From assembly GCA_015680685.1 (NCBI GenBank), contig MNCI01006570.1, forward strand, positions 124,723-188,722: a DNA stretch of 64,000 nucleotides, in the 5' to 3' direction. Shown in pieces: positions 1-12,143 of this stretch (its first letter is position 1; each line of letters opens with the position of its first letter). The notes under the pieces are model-generated. The model had not been told where the DNA came from. It did not search any database and saw nothing but the letters and a program-made list of their open reading frames with translations. Source of the DNA: Gnetum montanum (taxonomy: Eukaryota > Streptophyta > Gnetopsida > Gnetales > Gnetaceae). Position numbers and translations under genes: made by a program.

Positions 1-989
1 TCGAAAGTCATTTAGATAAACTTGGAAATCTTCCTCCTAATATATCTTATCAAGAAAACGAAAATTGGTATAATTTTAAAGATAAATATTTTCTTTCTAA
101 TATTAGGTTTTTATTCTTATCTTATTCAAATGAGAAGCATTATACTCCATGTAATTATTAAAAATAAAATGATAGAATTTATTATTAACTTGATAGAGTT
201 TATATCTCTAATGTTTCCTTTTGAAAGCCTAAAAAGATAGTAGAAGTGCATATAGATGCAGCTTTATCAAATCATTTTCCTATTATCATTTTTCTCCTTA
301 GTATTAATTGTTCATCATTTTACAAACATGATATTTTTTGTATGAATGCTAATATGTTCATAGGAATTAGAAAGAAAAATATTTTGAAGTCTTTATGAAA
401 TTTAGAAAAAGAACCTACTAGTCATATTAATTAGATTGACTAGAAACAAAGAAGTACTTGTAGAGTTAGAAATTATGCTAGATGGTTTGAAACAAAATTT
501 GCTAAGTGTAAGGATCAAGTTAAAGAAGATCTTGCAAAGTTTGTAAAGAAAATGCAAATTCTTTTAGACCAAAACGTTTTTGCTTCTGAAACATAAAGAG
601 CCTTGGCTAAAGCTCATTATGTTAAAGATTGTTGCAATACTTTTGAAACTAAAAGTCATCTCTACTAAAGTTACATGGGTTGGCTAAAAATTCAAGATAA
701 ATCTTGTAAGGAATTATTTAAATTTCTAAAAGGAAAAGGTCAAGTACCTAAATTAGAATTATTTTATATAAATGATTTCATCATTAAATATCCTAGGACT
801 ATTAATAGTTTTTACCTAATTATTTTTCTTCTAAATATTTTAGGAAGGAATCTTTTCAAGCCTTTATTATTCATACTCCTCACCTTATAAAAGAAGAACA
901 TCAAAGTATTTGTGAAGTAAAAATTTCAATGCAAGAAATCAAAGTAGTAGCCTTTAGTTTAATAGATGGTAAAGCTATAGGTTTTGATT
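1..989 (+). pseudogene. LINE (non-LTR retrotransposon), 5' part: endonuclease C-terminus to start of RT
   Basis: Conceptual translation across several stops and frameshifts gives the end of an APE-type endonuclease: an L-D-R-V-Y-I-S block near 190-215 and a following S-N-H-F-P-I block near 265-285, corresponding to the conserved S-D-H motif with D changed to N. A linker follows, then a K-S-x-L-x-W-L-K-x-x-D-K-type block near 650-700 that normally precedes LINE RT. The segment ends with G-K-A-I-G-F-D at about 968-989, the start of the K-A-P-G-P-D-G-F motif, where element A interrupts it. The frame resumes at 63069. In a live LINE this protein nicks DNA and reverse-transcribes its RNA at the target. 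This copy is dead; its 5' end lies outside the window. Confidence 0.82.
985..989. repeat. Left target site duplication of element A
   Basis: TGATT lies directly before the 5' LTR of element A and TGATG (63069-63073) directly after its 3' LTR, matching at 4 of 5 bases. Removing the element and one copy restores a continuous G-F-D-G-F LINE reading frame, which strongly supports the boundary. Confidence 0.75.
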
Positions 990-1597
990 TGATATAGGAA
1001 CATCTCTTCCAAATCTTTTTTCATTTCTACAAGTGGTTGATATGCAAGTTCAAAAAGCTAGACAGATTTCTTTTCTACAAGCTACAAAAAAGAAAAAAAA
1101 AAGAACATGGAGGTATCACTAGTCCTGGGTGATATTTAACCAGAATAAGTTCTGTTTTCAGCTCTATGTTTTAGATAAATATAAAGGTTGGGTTGCTTGT
1201 TGAGCATAGATGAAGAGAGGAATAAAAAAGAGAGAGTTTGGATGGTGAGATTATAGAAGAGGATGTACATATTTGTAGTTAAGTGTGTATAATTTTGTCC
1301 ATAAATTGTTATGAGTGCTTCTAATCTCAAATCTGTATATGAAGATATTTGAATTAATTGAACCTTACATTAAGGTCAATCATGTATGATTGTATAGCCT
1401 CATGCTCTATAATAGTGTTGAGTTTGTAAGAATTGGATGTGATTTAGGTTATGATTTTGTTGTAATTTAAATCTTATTGATTTGATTAAAGATAGATAAT
1501 TTTTTTCTATCTCTATTAGTAATTAAATTATCTTTTCCATTGTTTCTAGATTTGGTGTGATTGAAGGATTAAAGCAAAAAAGAGTGATCCTATTCTA
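990..1597 (+). repeat. 5' LTR of element A
   Basis: Aligns along its length with 62450-63068, for example through T-G-(A/G)-TATAGGAA at the start and the GAGCATAGATGAA block in the middle. It begins TG and ends TA, a decayed CA. The two LTRs are clearly diverged, with many substitutions and small indels, so the insertion is old. Confidence 0.82.
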
Positions 1598-1602
1598 GAA
1601 TT

Positions 1603-1617
1603 TGGTATCAAATCCAT
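1603..1617 (+). promoter_or_regulatory. Primer binding site of element A (initiator Met tRNA type)
   Basis: TGGTATCAAATCC starts six bases after the LTR and differs at two positions from the usual TGGTATCAGAGCC complement of initiator tRNA-Met. It would prime minus-strand DNA synthesis. Confidence 0.72.
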
Positions 1618-1729
1618 AGGGTTTCTTGTTGTTGGAATTTGGCTATGTGTATTTTTATCTATTTCAAATGGTCTCATGCCAGATCTTCATGAGTTTCTTC
1701 TTTAATATAAACTTCTTCTCACGACAAGC

Positions 1730-2206
1730 TTGATGATGAAGATGAGGCAAGACTGGATAAAGCATTCAAAAATGCTACACAAATTTTATATGTAAAGTTG
1801 AAAATTTTCAATGGTGTAAATGATATCAATGTTTTTGAAACATTTGTAAATGTGCTTGAAAATTATTTTGACTTGGAAGACATACCAAATAAATTGTAGA
1901 ACAAACTACAGAATCTAGATTAGAAGGAATGACCTTAACTTGGTGGGAAAAAGAATCACAAATTTATGAAAGGTAAAATGATTAACCTAGTAAAGATTGG
2001 CCCTTGATGAAATAGAAGTTGAAATGAAAATGTGAGAAATATTATCAAAGAAAAGATATAATCATGAAGTTAAATTTCTTAGATAGGGAGATAAAGCTAT
2101 AAGGGAATTTTACATTAAATTTTGGAATCTATTTCATCATGATAAGATAAACTAGAATTCATATGAATAGTCTTTAATCTTTATGTGAGATCTTAAGATG
2201 GTGTAT
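1730..2206 (+). pseudogene. Element A gag, N-terminal part (capsid)
   Basis: Translation over several frames shows a Gypsy gag core: K-L-K-I-F-N-G near 1795, then F-E-T-F-V-N-V-L-E-N-Y-F, then a L-T-W-W-E-K-E block near 1935 equivalent to the A-x-x-W-W motif of the retrotransposon gag family. Stops and frameshifts are frequent. The frame is cut at 2206 by element B, and gag sequence resumes after 23026. Bases 1598-1729 are leader with no visible coding. Confidence 0.7.
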
Positions 2207-3282
2207 TGAAATGCCACAAAACTTTGCATGTTATAATCAATATTGATCATGTAGATTCCAAGCCATGAAACCTAAGGTAAAAATTCATTGTCTCAATAAT
2301 TTATACTCTTGGGGCTGAAAAATGTCTCATAAGTGGTCAAAGCCTCATTCCCATGTAAAAAATTCACCTAGTGTATAGTACTTACTATGTATAGTAACCC
2401 CCCAAATTCAAGCACCCATCTCACCTAAATTTGAGAGCCAATTTGTAGAAAACTGGAAACCAATTTACAACCATTTTTCAGCCAATTTGCATGCATTTTT
2501 GTAGCCAAATCATAGCCATTTTGTAGCCCCATTCATGGCCCAAAGAACCTATAAAAACTAGCCTCCAAAACCATTTACAAGTGGAGTAATTTTTAGTAGG
2601 TTTAACATTTTTTTGACAAGATTAAGCACTTACATTGTTAAGAAAATTCTTAGTGAAGTTTAGCCATGTTCTCACAATTCCACACTTGAGGCATTTTCAA
2701 GCACTCAAGAGTTATTGAAATCTCCCATGTTTGCATTCTCTTGAACCCTAATGTGAAAGCATTGTAGCCTTGAGAATTATGAATTTTTAGTGTCAACACT
2801 GCACTTTTGAGATTTCCAAACCCCAGTGTGGAGTAATATAGCATCCAACATTTCCACTCTTATCTCCCCTAGTAGTGACCCAACTTGCAAATCTAATGTT
2901 ATAGCGATTGAGGAAGGCTTGATAGCATCAGGAGAGGCTTATTACCCAAATCATGGAGTAGACCATGTTGGCTTCAGCAAGCTTTGAACTCTTACATAAG
3001 TGAACCTCCTTTCTACTCATCTAGGCACCATTTGTACACATTTCTCTAACTATTCTTTATTCTTTCCCAATACAGTTTTTAAGTTTTGAGTTTTGTGTTA
3101 AAAAAATAAATTTAGTTTCTATGCATTATTCAGATCTATTTGTATTTCCACGTTTCACATCTTATAAGCCCTTGGTTGGTCTACTGGACTAGCATAGGAA
3201 CCTCAAATTCCATTTCACTCATGAAGGCCCTAGGGATTTGGGCTTGGGAAACTACTACACCAAGGATCCTTGGTTTTTTCCA
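2207..3282 (+). repeat. 5' LTR of element B
   Basis: Starts TGAAATGCCACAAAAC and matches 21490 onward, then ends after GGATCCTTGGTTTTTTCCA, matching the end of the 3' LTR at about 23026. Relative to the 3' LTR it lacks a block of about 440 bp (21690-22130), so one copy has undergone deletion or the other insertion. Open frames in this stretch, on either strand, are incidental. Confidence 0.85.
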
Positions 3283-3289
3283 CAAAACC

Positions 3290-4230
3290 TTTGAAGAATC
3301 AATGCTAATCTTTCCTCCTTGGGACCAAAACTACAACATGAAAGTTTCAAGTGGTTGGGTTTTAGCTTTTTACAACACTTTCCATGAATTTTATAGCCTA
3401 GAGCTAGTATTGAGATCTCCATCCTCCTTATTTTTTCCGTTTTACTCACAAAACTTTATTCTCTTGTTTCTAAAGTGGATGGTTCAACTCTTCTATGAGT
3501 TTTCTTTCCCCCAACGTTTCCAAGCTAAGATAATTAGTAGCTAGCTAAAACTAGTTTTAGTAGAAAAACACCAACTTTGCACTTTGGTTTTTTGTCTTTC
3601 CCTCATCAATGTTGAGGTAGGAGGTGTCATATTTGCAACATCTCACCCAATGTTTTTTCCTCCTTAGCCATACCCAACATGGAAGTAGTTGGGAGGATAG
3701 TGTTGGTGAGGCTTGGAACCAATTTAATTATGAGATCTACTTTTGTTACTAGTTGAAAGCCATTTTCTTTCTTTTTGAAGCCAAAACTTCTAAGGAATCC
3801 AATGCTACCTTTGCCTCCCTATAGTAAAAACCTTAGAGAAGAAGCTATGGGTGGTTTGGATGTTGAAATTTCACAACATTTGCTATGAATTTCTAGAGCA
3901 AAGCTAGTGTGGAAGCCTTAATAACCATTTAATTTTTGTTGCCAAATTTTTTTACTACTAAACTAATGTTGGTTTCCATACTAGCTAGTCCTACTTTTCC
4001 CTCCTTGGTGGTAAACGTTTGCAACCTACCAAAAACAGCTTTGGAAATTACCAAGTTTTCATTTTGGTCTTCAAAAGTTTGTGCCCTCTCTTCCATGTTG
4101 AAAGAAAAAGGTATGAGATTTCCACTATCTCACCACTCCTTCATTACCCCCTACTGTACCCAGTGTAGAGGCAATTGGGAGGCCAACCTGGGTGAGGTTT
4201 GAAACCAATGCTTCTAATATTCCATATCTC
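3290..4230 (+). repeat. Element B leader: degenerate direct repeat of about 485 bp
   Basis: The segment near 3290-3440 (AATCAATGCTAATCTTTCC, then ACAACACTTTCCATGAATTT) recurs near 3795-3920 (AATCCAATGCTACCTTTGCC, then ACAACATTTGCTATGAATTT). The block at 3625-3722, ending GGTGAGGCTTGGAACC, recurs at 4107-4206, ending GGTGAGGTTTGAAACC. So two diverged copies sit between LTR and gag. No PBS is recognisable after the LTR. The 134-codon frame at 3140-3544 spans the LTR end and is not a gene. Confidence 0.6.
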
Positions 4231-4393
4231 ATGAAGGGGTAAGTCCCCCTTATCCCCCACTTACTAATTATAGTAAGTTCATCATATTTTATCATTTTCA
4301 TTTCTTTCAAGAGTTTTTGAATTCCATTCACTAAAATTTGCTCCTATTTTACCACTTATAGCCTATTTTGAATCCATTCTTAGTACTATAGTC

Positions 4394-6640
4394 ATGTCTT
4401 TCCAAAAGTCCACCAAATTTCCCTTCACCCTCACTAACAAAGATCATAGCGAACAAGCCATGAGGTTGTATGATCCCAAAGACCCTACCATCATTAAATG
4501 TAGGAGATCTTTGAGGGTCAAAGAGGAGAGTCCTAATTTTTCAATCATAAATGAATATCTTTATAACTTTATTGGTGCCAAAATATAGGTAGGCATGCTA
4601 ATTCCATGAATTGAAGCCAAGCCAAAAGAGAGTTTGAGCTCATACATAGGAATAGGAAAGAGTACATCCCTTCCCTATATGAGAAAATTCCCCTTAATGA
4701 CATCTATTCTAGCATCATTGCCTAATTGATTATCATGGAAGAGGAAGATGATAAGCCTAGCTTTGAGGAACAACCAAAGGAGGAGGATGAATTTGAGGTA
4801 GAATCTAAGCTTGAAAAAATCCTGGGAGGACTATTCCAACAAACATCTCCCAAGGTTAAAACACCTTCCTCTAATGCTTTTGTTTTCTCTATGGACATGG
4901 TGCCACAATCTTCCAATCCTTCCTACCCTGCTATGACAAATTCCATGCTAGTTATAGCCACACATCACACTCAACCAATGCCACAAACAAGCAACTATGA
5001 CACATCAATTTCATTTACAACATAGTCTTGATGCATAAAATCATCAATGGTGGTTTTATCACCACAAGTCCATTAACTACTCATGTGGATTCCACCATAT
5101 TTTTCCTATTTGTGCCTCAAGTACTGGCACAAACATCTTTTTCTTTGTTTGATCCATAAGCCACAACCATAATGCAACCTCTTCCTTCTATCATGGAATC
5201 CATAATGAGACCACAAACCTTACAACAAATGCCACAACCTTATGTACAAACCTTGCAACCTATGGATCCACCACAATGCTTGGATCAAGCCTTCCAAATA
5301 ATCCAACACCTAATGGAGGAGTTGAAGAGGCTTAAAGCCCCTACTGCAAAAACTGTCAAGATTATGGACTTCTACAAGGATGATCCCATAAGTCCTATAG
5401 TCCCACCCTTGACATTTCCTCCTAGTGTTCCCATTTCCAAATTTAGCAAATATAATGGGGAAGGTGACCCTAATACTCACCTTATTACCTTTCAATATGA
5501 ATGTTTACTCTTGCAACCATGGCCTCATACCATCATGAGGATTTTCCCTATGTCTTTTACTGGGAAAGCACTTGATTGGTATCATGCATTGCCCAGAGGA
5601 TCCATATCCTCTTTGGAGGACTTAGTAGCCCCGTTTGTCAACCTTTTTAAGTATAACTTGAAGCTTGATATAATGCTTGACCAACTCATGAAGGTCAATC
5701 ATGGGTCCTTAAAATCGTAAAGAAATTCATTTAGCAGTACCAAAGCCCACAGCTGAAGCCCACATGTTAGCCATATTCAAGAAAGTAATTAATGACTTCA
5801 TTAAGTCCAAACTCAACTACCTTGATCCATGGTCTCTTAGCCAAGTGTTCTCACAAACTAAAAATATAGAGGATGCCATGAAGGCCAGTCATGATTTGAC
5901 CTATATAGCATATAAAAAACAACACACTCAAAGGGACAATGAAAAGAGCAAATACAACAACACTACCACAGCAATTGTAACCAAGGAAACCAAGACCACG
6001 AATCAAGGGTCAAAGGTCAACCTACCCAAGACCCCCACCAATGACTATAATAACCAACCATCAACTTCTAAGACCACTGCATTCACAATAAATAAATCTA
6101 ACATTGAAAGGAAGTACAAGCCTAAATACACTACATTACTATTAAAACCATCTAAGTTCCTAGACCAACTATTAAAAAGTGGATGCATGTAGTACAAACA
6201 AATGATTGAAGCCACTCAAAATAAACACAAGAAACATTGCAAAGTAGCCACATATCCCACTTGGGTAATGAAGGATGATCCCCAGTTACCTAGATACTTC
6301 AAGCTAGATTGCTTCTACATTATCATCAACTACCTAATCATGATACAGACTTCTTCCTTACACTGAAGCATGACCTGCAAAGGATGATAGATATGGGAGA
6401 ATTGGTCTTAGATGCTCTTAGCCTAGTTCAGCCATAAAATTATTTGATGTGGGTCTACAAAGACTTGTTGAATGCTAATGATAGCCCCTATGTTATTTCA
6501 GCATTCAATAGCAATGACAATTGGAGATCTACAAGAGAACCATTCATGATTCAAGTATTCCTCTATAATGCAAGAACTTCTTCGACTTTCCATATTTCAA
6601 GATCCCCCTTCATTATGAGAGTACCATTATGAATACCTCT
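4394..6640 (+). pseudogene. Element B gag polyprotein
   Basis: Homologous block by block to gag of element D. An N-terminal region from 4394 matches D from about 37200. Acidic and Q/P-rich linkers follow (4726-5170). The retrotransposon gag core lies at 5172-5720, with F-T-G-K-A-L-D-W-Y-H-A-L and a phenylalanine-rich F-V-N-L-F-K-Y motif. The helical C-terminal part is at 5764-6192. The zinc-knuckle region near 6290-6360 is badly decayed. Two copies of a P-F-x-I/M-x-V peptide at 6538-6632 correspond to the expanded repeat in D. The longest open stretch is 182 codons; frameshifts separate the pieces. Bases 6641-7376 continue a degenerate linker to PR. Confidence 0.82.
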
Positions 6641-7376
6641 AAGAAAATATTTTTTAATCAAGGTCTCCCAACCCAATACAACCCACAAAACTATAGCCCC
6701 AACAACTACACAATGATCCCCTATGGTGGCCAATGCTACTACCTCTTCCTTATAGTCAACAGATAACCACCAAAAAACTATGGCCAGAAAAGGAAAGAAG
6801 CATAAGCAAAAGCCTAATAATAAGGGAAATACACCTATAGAGGCATGAAAGGAAGTGGATCCACTGAAGCCCACTCCCATTTTAACTATACGCATGACCT
6901 CCTCTACCCTAACCCCTTCAACTAATAAGCCATAGGAGGATACCAAAGCCCACAACCAAAACAACAAGGAAGAGCCATAATAGCGAAAGCCTAAAGCTAA
7001 AGTCCACATTTTTGGACACATGGAGGAAGTAAAGTACAATTGGGGTGACAATCCCATAGCTAATGACAAAGACTTTCTCAATGTAATGGACCAACTTAGG
7101 CAATCCCTCATGTAGAAAAACACAACCCTTAGCTTGTATGACTAAATCATGACTTCCACCACACATTGTGAGGTGCTAGTTAAAATGTTGACCTCCATAC
7201 CTGTTACTAAGGATATTCCTACTAATGAAGAATCCATCCATGTAGTGAGGATTCCTCCCTCACTAGGGGAGGAGACGTCAACTCCCTTAACATGTCATGA
7301 TAGAGAAATGAAGTTTAATCTCTAGAATGGTGAAGTGACTATAGCCCCTTTGTTCATAACCATATACAAAGGATAA

Positions 7377-7773
7377 TTTAAAATACATTAGGTGCATGTT
7401 GATGATGGATTTATAACCAATGTCATCCCATGCACCATAATTGAATGCTTGGGCTTAATTGAGCAAGTACAACCTACAAACATTGTAGCTCTTAAGTCCT
7501 TCAATAGATCAAGAGTTGTCATCAAGGGGTCTCTCTCTTGGGATTTTGTAGCTGAAGAATAATTCCCTACAACTACCAACTTATTAGTGGTCCAAGAGAC
7601 ACTAGGATTCAACTTGATCTTGGGAAGACCTTGGTTGGCTTAGTTAGAAGTTGTGTCCTTGCCTATCCATCAAGAAATTCACCTTCTTTAGGAGGGAGGT
7701 GAAATCACCATTCATGGTGATAACATGGTTTCCCTAGCTATCAACAATGTAGACATACAATAGGGTTCTGAAG
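7377..7773 (+). pseudogene. Element B aspartic protease region
   Basis: Translation gives K-I-H-x-V-H-V-D-D-G followed by F-N-L-I-L-G-R-P-W-L, the two hallmark blocks of retropepsin-like proteases in Tat-type elements. They align with 40497-40898 of element D, including the ending L-P-I-H-Q-E-I-H-L and G-S-E-V. The D-D-G at 7401-7409 keeps the Asp and Gly positions of the usual D-S/T-G active site. Several stops are present. This protease would cleave Gag-Pol. Confidence 0.8.
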
Positions 7774-8598
7774 TAAATCTTCAAGAAGAAGCTCCTAGCC
7801 ATGAAGAGTAAAATACAAAGACAACCAATGATCACAATGATAGGCAATGGGATATATTGTAAGTAAATGGGATGAACTCCCTTGTAACATAATAAGAGAA
7901 GGGGATGGTGAATACAAGCTTTTGTAGAATAGGCCTTACTCACTCCCTAGTCTTGGAAATATTAGGAATAATTTGGATAGATGAAGTTCACCTTAACCTT
8001 CCCATGCCCCTATGACTAAATGCACCAATAGCCAAGTAGCCTTACTTTTCCTTTGCAATTTATTATATCTTTGTTATTTTGCACATAGCCTATGCATGTA
8101 GCCTAAATTTTTTTGCATTTTTACCTATTTACTACAACTTTTCTTATTATTCATAAAGCCTTTTAAATATACATCTCTTTCATACTACATTTGCTAAGAC
8201 AATAAACTAGCATTATAGTCCACTAAAACTCTAAACTAACGATATGACTTGCCATGGTCTTAAACTGGAAAAACAATATAACCTATGCCTACAATGATCT
8301 AAAACTAGCAAACATCCCTTTTATTATCTCTTCTGTTTAGCATCTATTCAATGTTATAACCAAAAACATCAACATAGTCATTTTCAATGTCTATTACTAC
8401 TGTAAATGCATATAGCCAAAAATAAAACCAAAATTTTAATTTAAAGTTAAAATGTCCATAACATACATAGCCATGGCCACACTGTGTGGAAAAAATATCA
8501 AAGAACAACAACAACCATATATAATGTAGTCTTGACTAATCATAGTCATCAACATAAAAACAAAATAAATAGTCAACAAGGTAAACTGAAGGAGGTTG
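7774..8598. other. Start of element B PR-RT spacer, no gene
   Basis: AT-rich sequence after PR with no supported coding region on the + strand. At 8215-8312 there are diverged copies of a short motif with the core TAAACT, preceded by CATGG-like bases. The same core appears at 17210-17600 and 21270-21350 in this element and in element D. It ends at the stop codon of the antisense gene. Confidence 0.5.
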
Positions 8599-8762
8599 CT
8601 AAGTGGCATCTGGAGGAGGAAGTGGTGGGTTATTTACACTCTCATTTTTGGGGTTGCCAATGTCTCCTAAGGCCTAAAATGCAATAAAATATAGCTAGTT
8701 AGTAATCCATTGACAAAATCATGACTTAAAATAAATACGAAAACATAAAATATATATCAAAC

Positions 8763-9586
8763 CTATGGAGATTCTAACTCCATTAAGTCCAAGGGTAGAA
8801 GGGGAAGGCCTTCCTCCAAATGATAAAGGATTTGGTATTTTGTCATGTTGACCCAATCAACATCCCCAAGATCAACACTAGAAACAATGCTAGTCCTATC
8901 CATAGGAGTCCAAGTAGGAGGCTCATGTGTAGGAGCAACTATAGAAGTCTCACCTACAATAGTGGTAATCTAAAGAGTAGGGAATTTCTCCACCCTAAGA
9001 GTGCTTTCAAAAAGTTTCTAAGCACTCTCTACCTGGATCTCTTGAATGAAAAGCTCTCTCTTGCACTATTTAACCAACTCCTCCATAATCCCCTTTAGGT
9101 ACATCCCACGATTAGCCTTATACTATCACTTGTGGGCCTTTTTTGTCTTGCCCAACTCTAGAACCTAAGCGTAGTGATCCTTCTAGTTTTCAACCTTTTG
9201 AGAGATTATGTTAATCTACATATGTTGTTCTGCCATCTCTTGTAGGATTGCTACTTTGTCCTAGATGACATACCAATAGTGGGCCCACGTGATCTCCTTA
9301 GTTCGTAATTTCCATAAGTTAGCCACTTGGGCTTCCACAAAGGCCTTATGATCTCAAAGATCTTTAATTGTATCCTCTTGCCTTTAAGTCTTTTCCCTTA
9401 AGGCCACAACTTCCTCCCATAGGGATTCATTAAACCTCTCTAGCTTCCATGAAGTTTTTGTGCATGACATCCCTAGATTAGTAGTGAACTCATACAACTT
9501 CACGGGTACACTAGACACATTAGAGGAAAGCTTATGTAAGGAGTCTATCTCCATGTCTCTACTCAGGTCCCATTCCATAGAAGGCA
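8763..9586 (-). other. Antisense gene, coiled-coil exon
   Basis: Follows a GTATGT...TTTGTAG intron. It encodes M-E-W-D-L-S-R-D-M-E-I-D, then a long Leu/Glu/Lys/Gln-rich stretch (about 9480 down to 9000) with heptad-like spacing, as in coiled coils, and finally P-L-L-P-L-D-L-M-E-x-E-S-P at the donor (8763/8762). It joins in phase 0 to the terminal exon 8673-8599. The junction with the preceding exon is the only one where the phase breaks, probably a 1-base indel. Confidence 0.6.
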
Positions 9587-10189
9587 CTACAAAAACATAA
9601 AACATAACCTAAGATAGCCATAATTCAAGCAAAGCCCATGACTAAATCATATAAAACAAAATCCTTACATACCTCAAGTGCAACCTAATGCAACTAATCA
9701 ATGATGTCTGTAGCCATTCCATGCAAGAGCTCCACTTTGTCTGGAGTCTCTACCCATGGTTTCACACAAAACGTAGGGATAAGAGCTAGCACTGGTGGTT
9801 TAGAAACTACTATAAACATATCAATCATCAAAATATTAGGATACCAAGCAAGGATAACCAATGAGATATAACAAAAATGTTAAGGCATAGGCATACTTTG
9901 ATCCTCCTCCTCTACCTCCTCTATGATGATGATCAGAGAGGTGCCTACTACAGCCTCACTAAACAAGGCATCTAAATCATATATACCTACATCAACAAAT
10001 CCTTCAAACATAGGCTTCTTTAGGAGTGCCTCTTCTGCATGCCTTTATTCTACCTCTACAACAGCTTGGGCCACTATAGCCTAATGCTTATCTATAGCCA
10101 TAGCACATAGAAAACTAGTTAACACATGAGATCATAAACTAGTCAAAAAATTTTAGAACATGAAATAGCCAAGTTTAAAAAAAGCATAC

Positions 10190-12143
10190 CTACAATTGCC
10201 TGTTATGATGGGTTAAGATTCAACTTAAGCTTCTTCTAGGTAGGCTAATATGATGATGGACATGCCTCCTCCATAAGCCTCTTGAGTTTCTCCCTAGTTG
10301 TCCCTTTGGCCTCCATATGCCATCATCTAGCATTCTAGATGCTAGTAGGAAATGAGAGAGTTTCATCATCATCAGTACTATCAGGAGACTTGCACTACCT
10401 AACATTAATATTTTTGGTGGTGATAGATAATGTGTCATCCATCCCCTTTGGTGGGTTATGGGCCTACATTGTTAGATAAATATGCTTTATCCAAGACCTA
10501 GAAAGTTGTCTTGGATATTGGGAAATCCATAATTTGTTCTTGTACACCACTAGAAACTCTGAAAACCTCTTTAGATAACCTACATAAAATGCATAGTGCA
10601 TATGGATTATCATAGAGGTTTCAACATGGAGTTTAAGGATCTCCTCTTGAAGCCTAGTAGCCAAATCAATTGCCTAATCAAATCTGATGCCCACCATCAG
10701 GACCTTCTTAAAGGTCCACCCCTATGCTAGGCTGATTACCTACTATTGTGATAGCAATTTGGGCAATGCATGAGACCTAAACAAAGGATATGATTCCTTT
10801 GCATCGTGGTTCATGAAGCTATTCATCAAAATTCTAGAGTGGCCCATGTTGGCACAAAGCCACTCTAGAACTTCTTCATGATGTCCTAATTTGCTTACTA
10901 TCCTAGTGGAAACCCTTGTCCTATTAGCAAGGACACCAAACAAGTCACAAAATGGCTAGCAACTATGTCCATGTTCACCTTCACACCTCAGATGATGGTG
11001 CTAAAATGACCAACCTTCTCATTGAAGGAGTCAATAACATGCAAAATATCTATAGTAGGAATGGAAGGGATATGTTCCATGAATACATCAAGTAAACCTA
11101 CATGCTAGATGTTTGCTTGAATGAATCCAGGTGCCTGTCCCTTTAGCCACTCCTGTGTTGATGTCACTTCACCAAACTTCAAGATGAGGGTATCATCATG
11201 ATGTGAGCCTAAAAGTGGTATAGTGACATCTGCTGAGGTGGAAGGTCCTAAGAAGTAATAACCAAAGGTTAGCATCAATATGAGCAACTCCAACAACCAA
11301 GAAATGCAATAGAATGGCTAGAGCCATAAAATACTAGAACCTATATGTTTACCTTTTCTTTTCTTTTGTCGTGTGGATGTTCTATCTATAAGGATATGAT
11401 CCATGCTATTGGCATTTATCCACCAATTTTGCATCATCCTATCATCCTTACACTTTTTATATATGTGGTTAAACTTGATGGCATATTCATCAAAGTTCTG
11501 TATTAACTATTGATATATAGTAGTTCTAATTTGAGGACTCTTGGTGAATTTGTCCAAATTAGTTTGAGCCGCTGCATGGATTTGATCATTGATGATCAAG
11601 ACTTTATCATTAACCTTATACCTACAAGAAGCTGTAAAATTAATGAAGTTAGAGAAGGGAATGAAGCCAAAAGTATAAAATCATTACAATAACCATGTTT
11701 ACCCTTGTAGATGATACATCATGCTAGGTAGGTTCTGGAATAATGTGTGGGCTCTATGGGCCACCATCAGAGCATTGTTAGTATTATACTGACTATACTA
11801 TAGCATCATCCAAATCTCTATAAGGTTATGTAAACTTATGGCATCTGCTAGTCCCCATACAATCTTAGGAAGTAGCATATTACTAATGTACCTAGTAATT
11901 AGGCAAGATGCCCAGGGCAATAGGGTCTCCAAAAAAACCTTGGCTAGATCCCTGGACAAGTGTCATAGCATCACATTGAAGTTCCTACTAAGGTAGGAAA
12001 GGAAGTCCCTTGTCCCAAGTCAGAACCACAATGAGAGCTTCCTAAAAGGCATGTCATGTGGTGAGGTGTTGGTCTTAGGATGACCAATGTAGCACAAGAT
12101 ACCAACCAACTCCACTATGATGAGGACAAGCCTCAAGAATACC
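10190..12143 (-). other. Antisense gene, central exons (12143-11703, 11621-11353, 11247-10190)
   Basis: The exon at 12143-11703 encodes a hydrophobic helical part with G-Y/H-P-K-T-N-T and L-P-K-I-V-W-G-L-A-D-A. The exon at 11621-11353 encodes Q-I-H-A-A-A-Q-T-N and ends in R-Q-K-K-R-K. Splicing K-R-K-G to P-S-T-S-A-D at 11247 keeps the frame. The exon at 11247-10190 then runs through L-K-F-G-E-V-T-S-T-Q-E-W-L, changes frame once near 10940, and ends in T-T-R-E-K-L-K-R-L-M-E-E. Stops are dense here, often TAG or TGA where CAG, CGA or TGG would be expected. Confidence 0.62.

Noticed and set aside
2650-2844. Minus-strand frames in B LTRs (also 22452-22634)
   Set aside because: Both lie in LTR sequence and change between the two LTR copies.
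3140-3544. 134-codon + frame near the end of the B 5' LTR
   Set aside because: It crosses the LTR/leader boundary, has no family motif and is broken in the 3' LTR copy.
6563-7166. Long minus-strand frames opposite B gag-PR linker
   Set aside because: They are shadows of the homologous + strand gag/PR and have no motifs; hydrophobic composition reflects the complementary codons.
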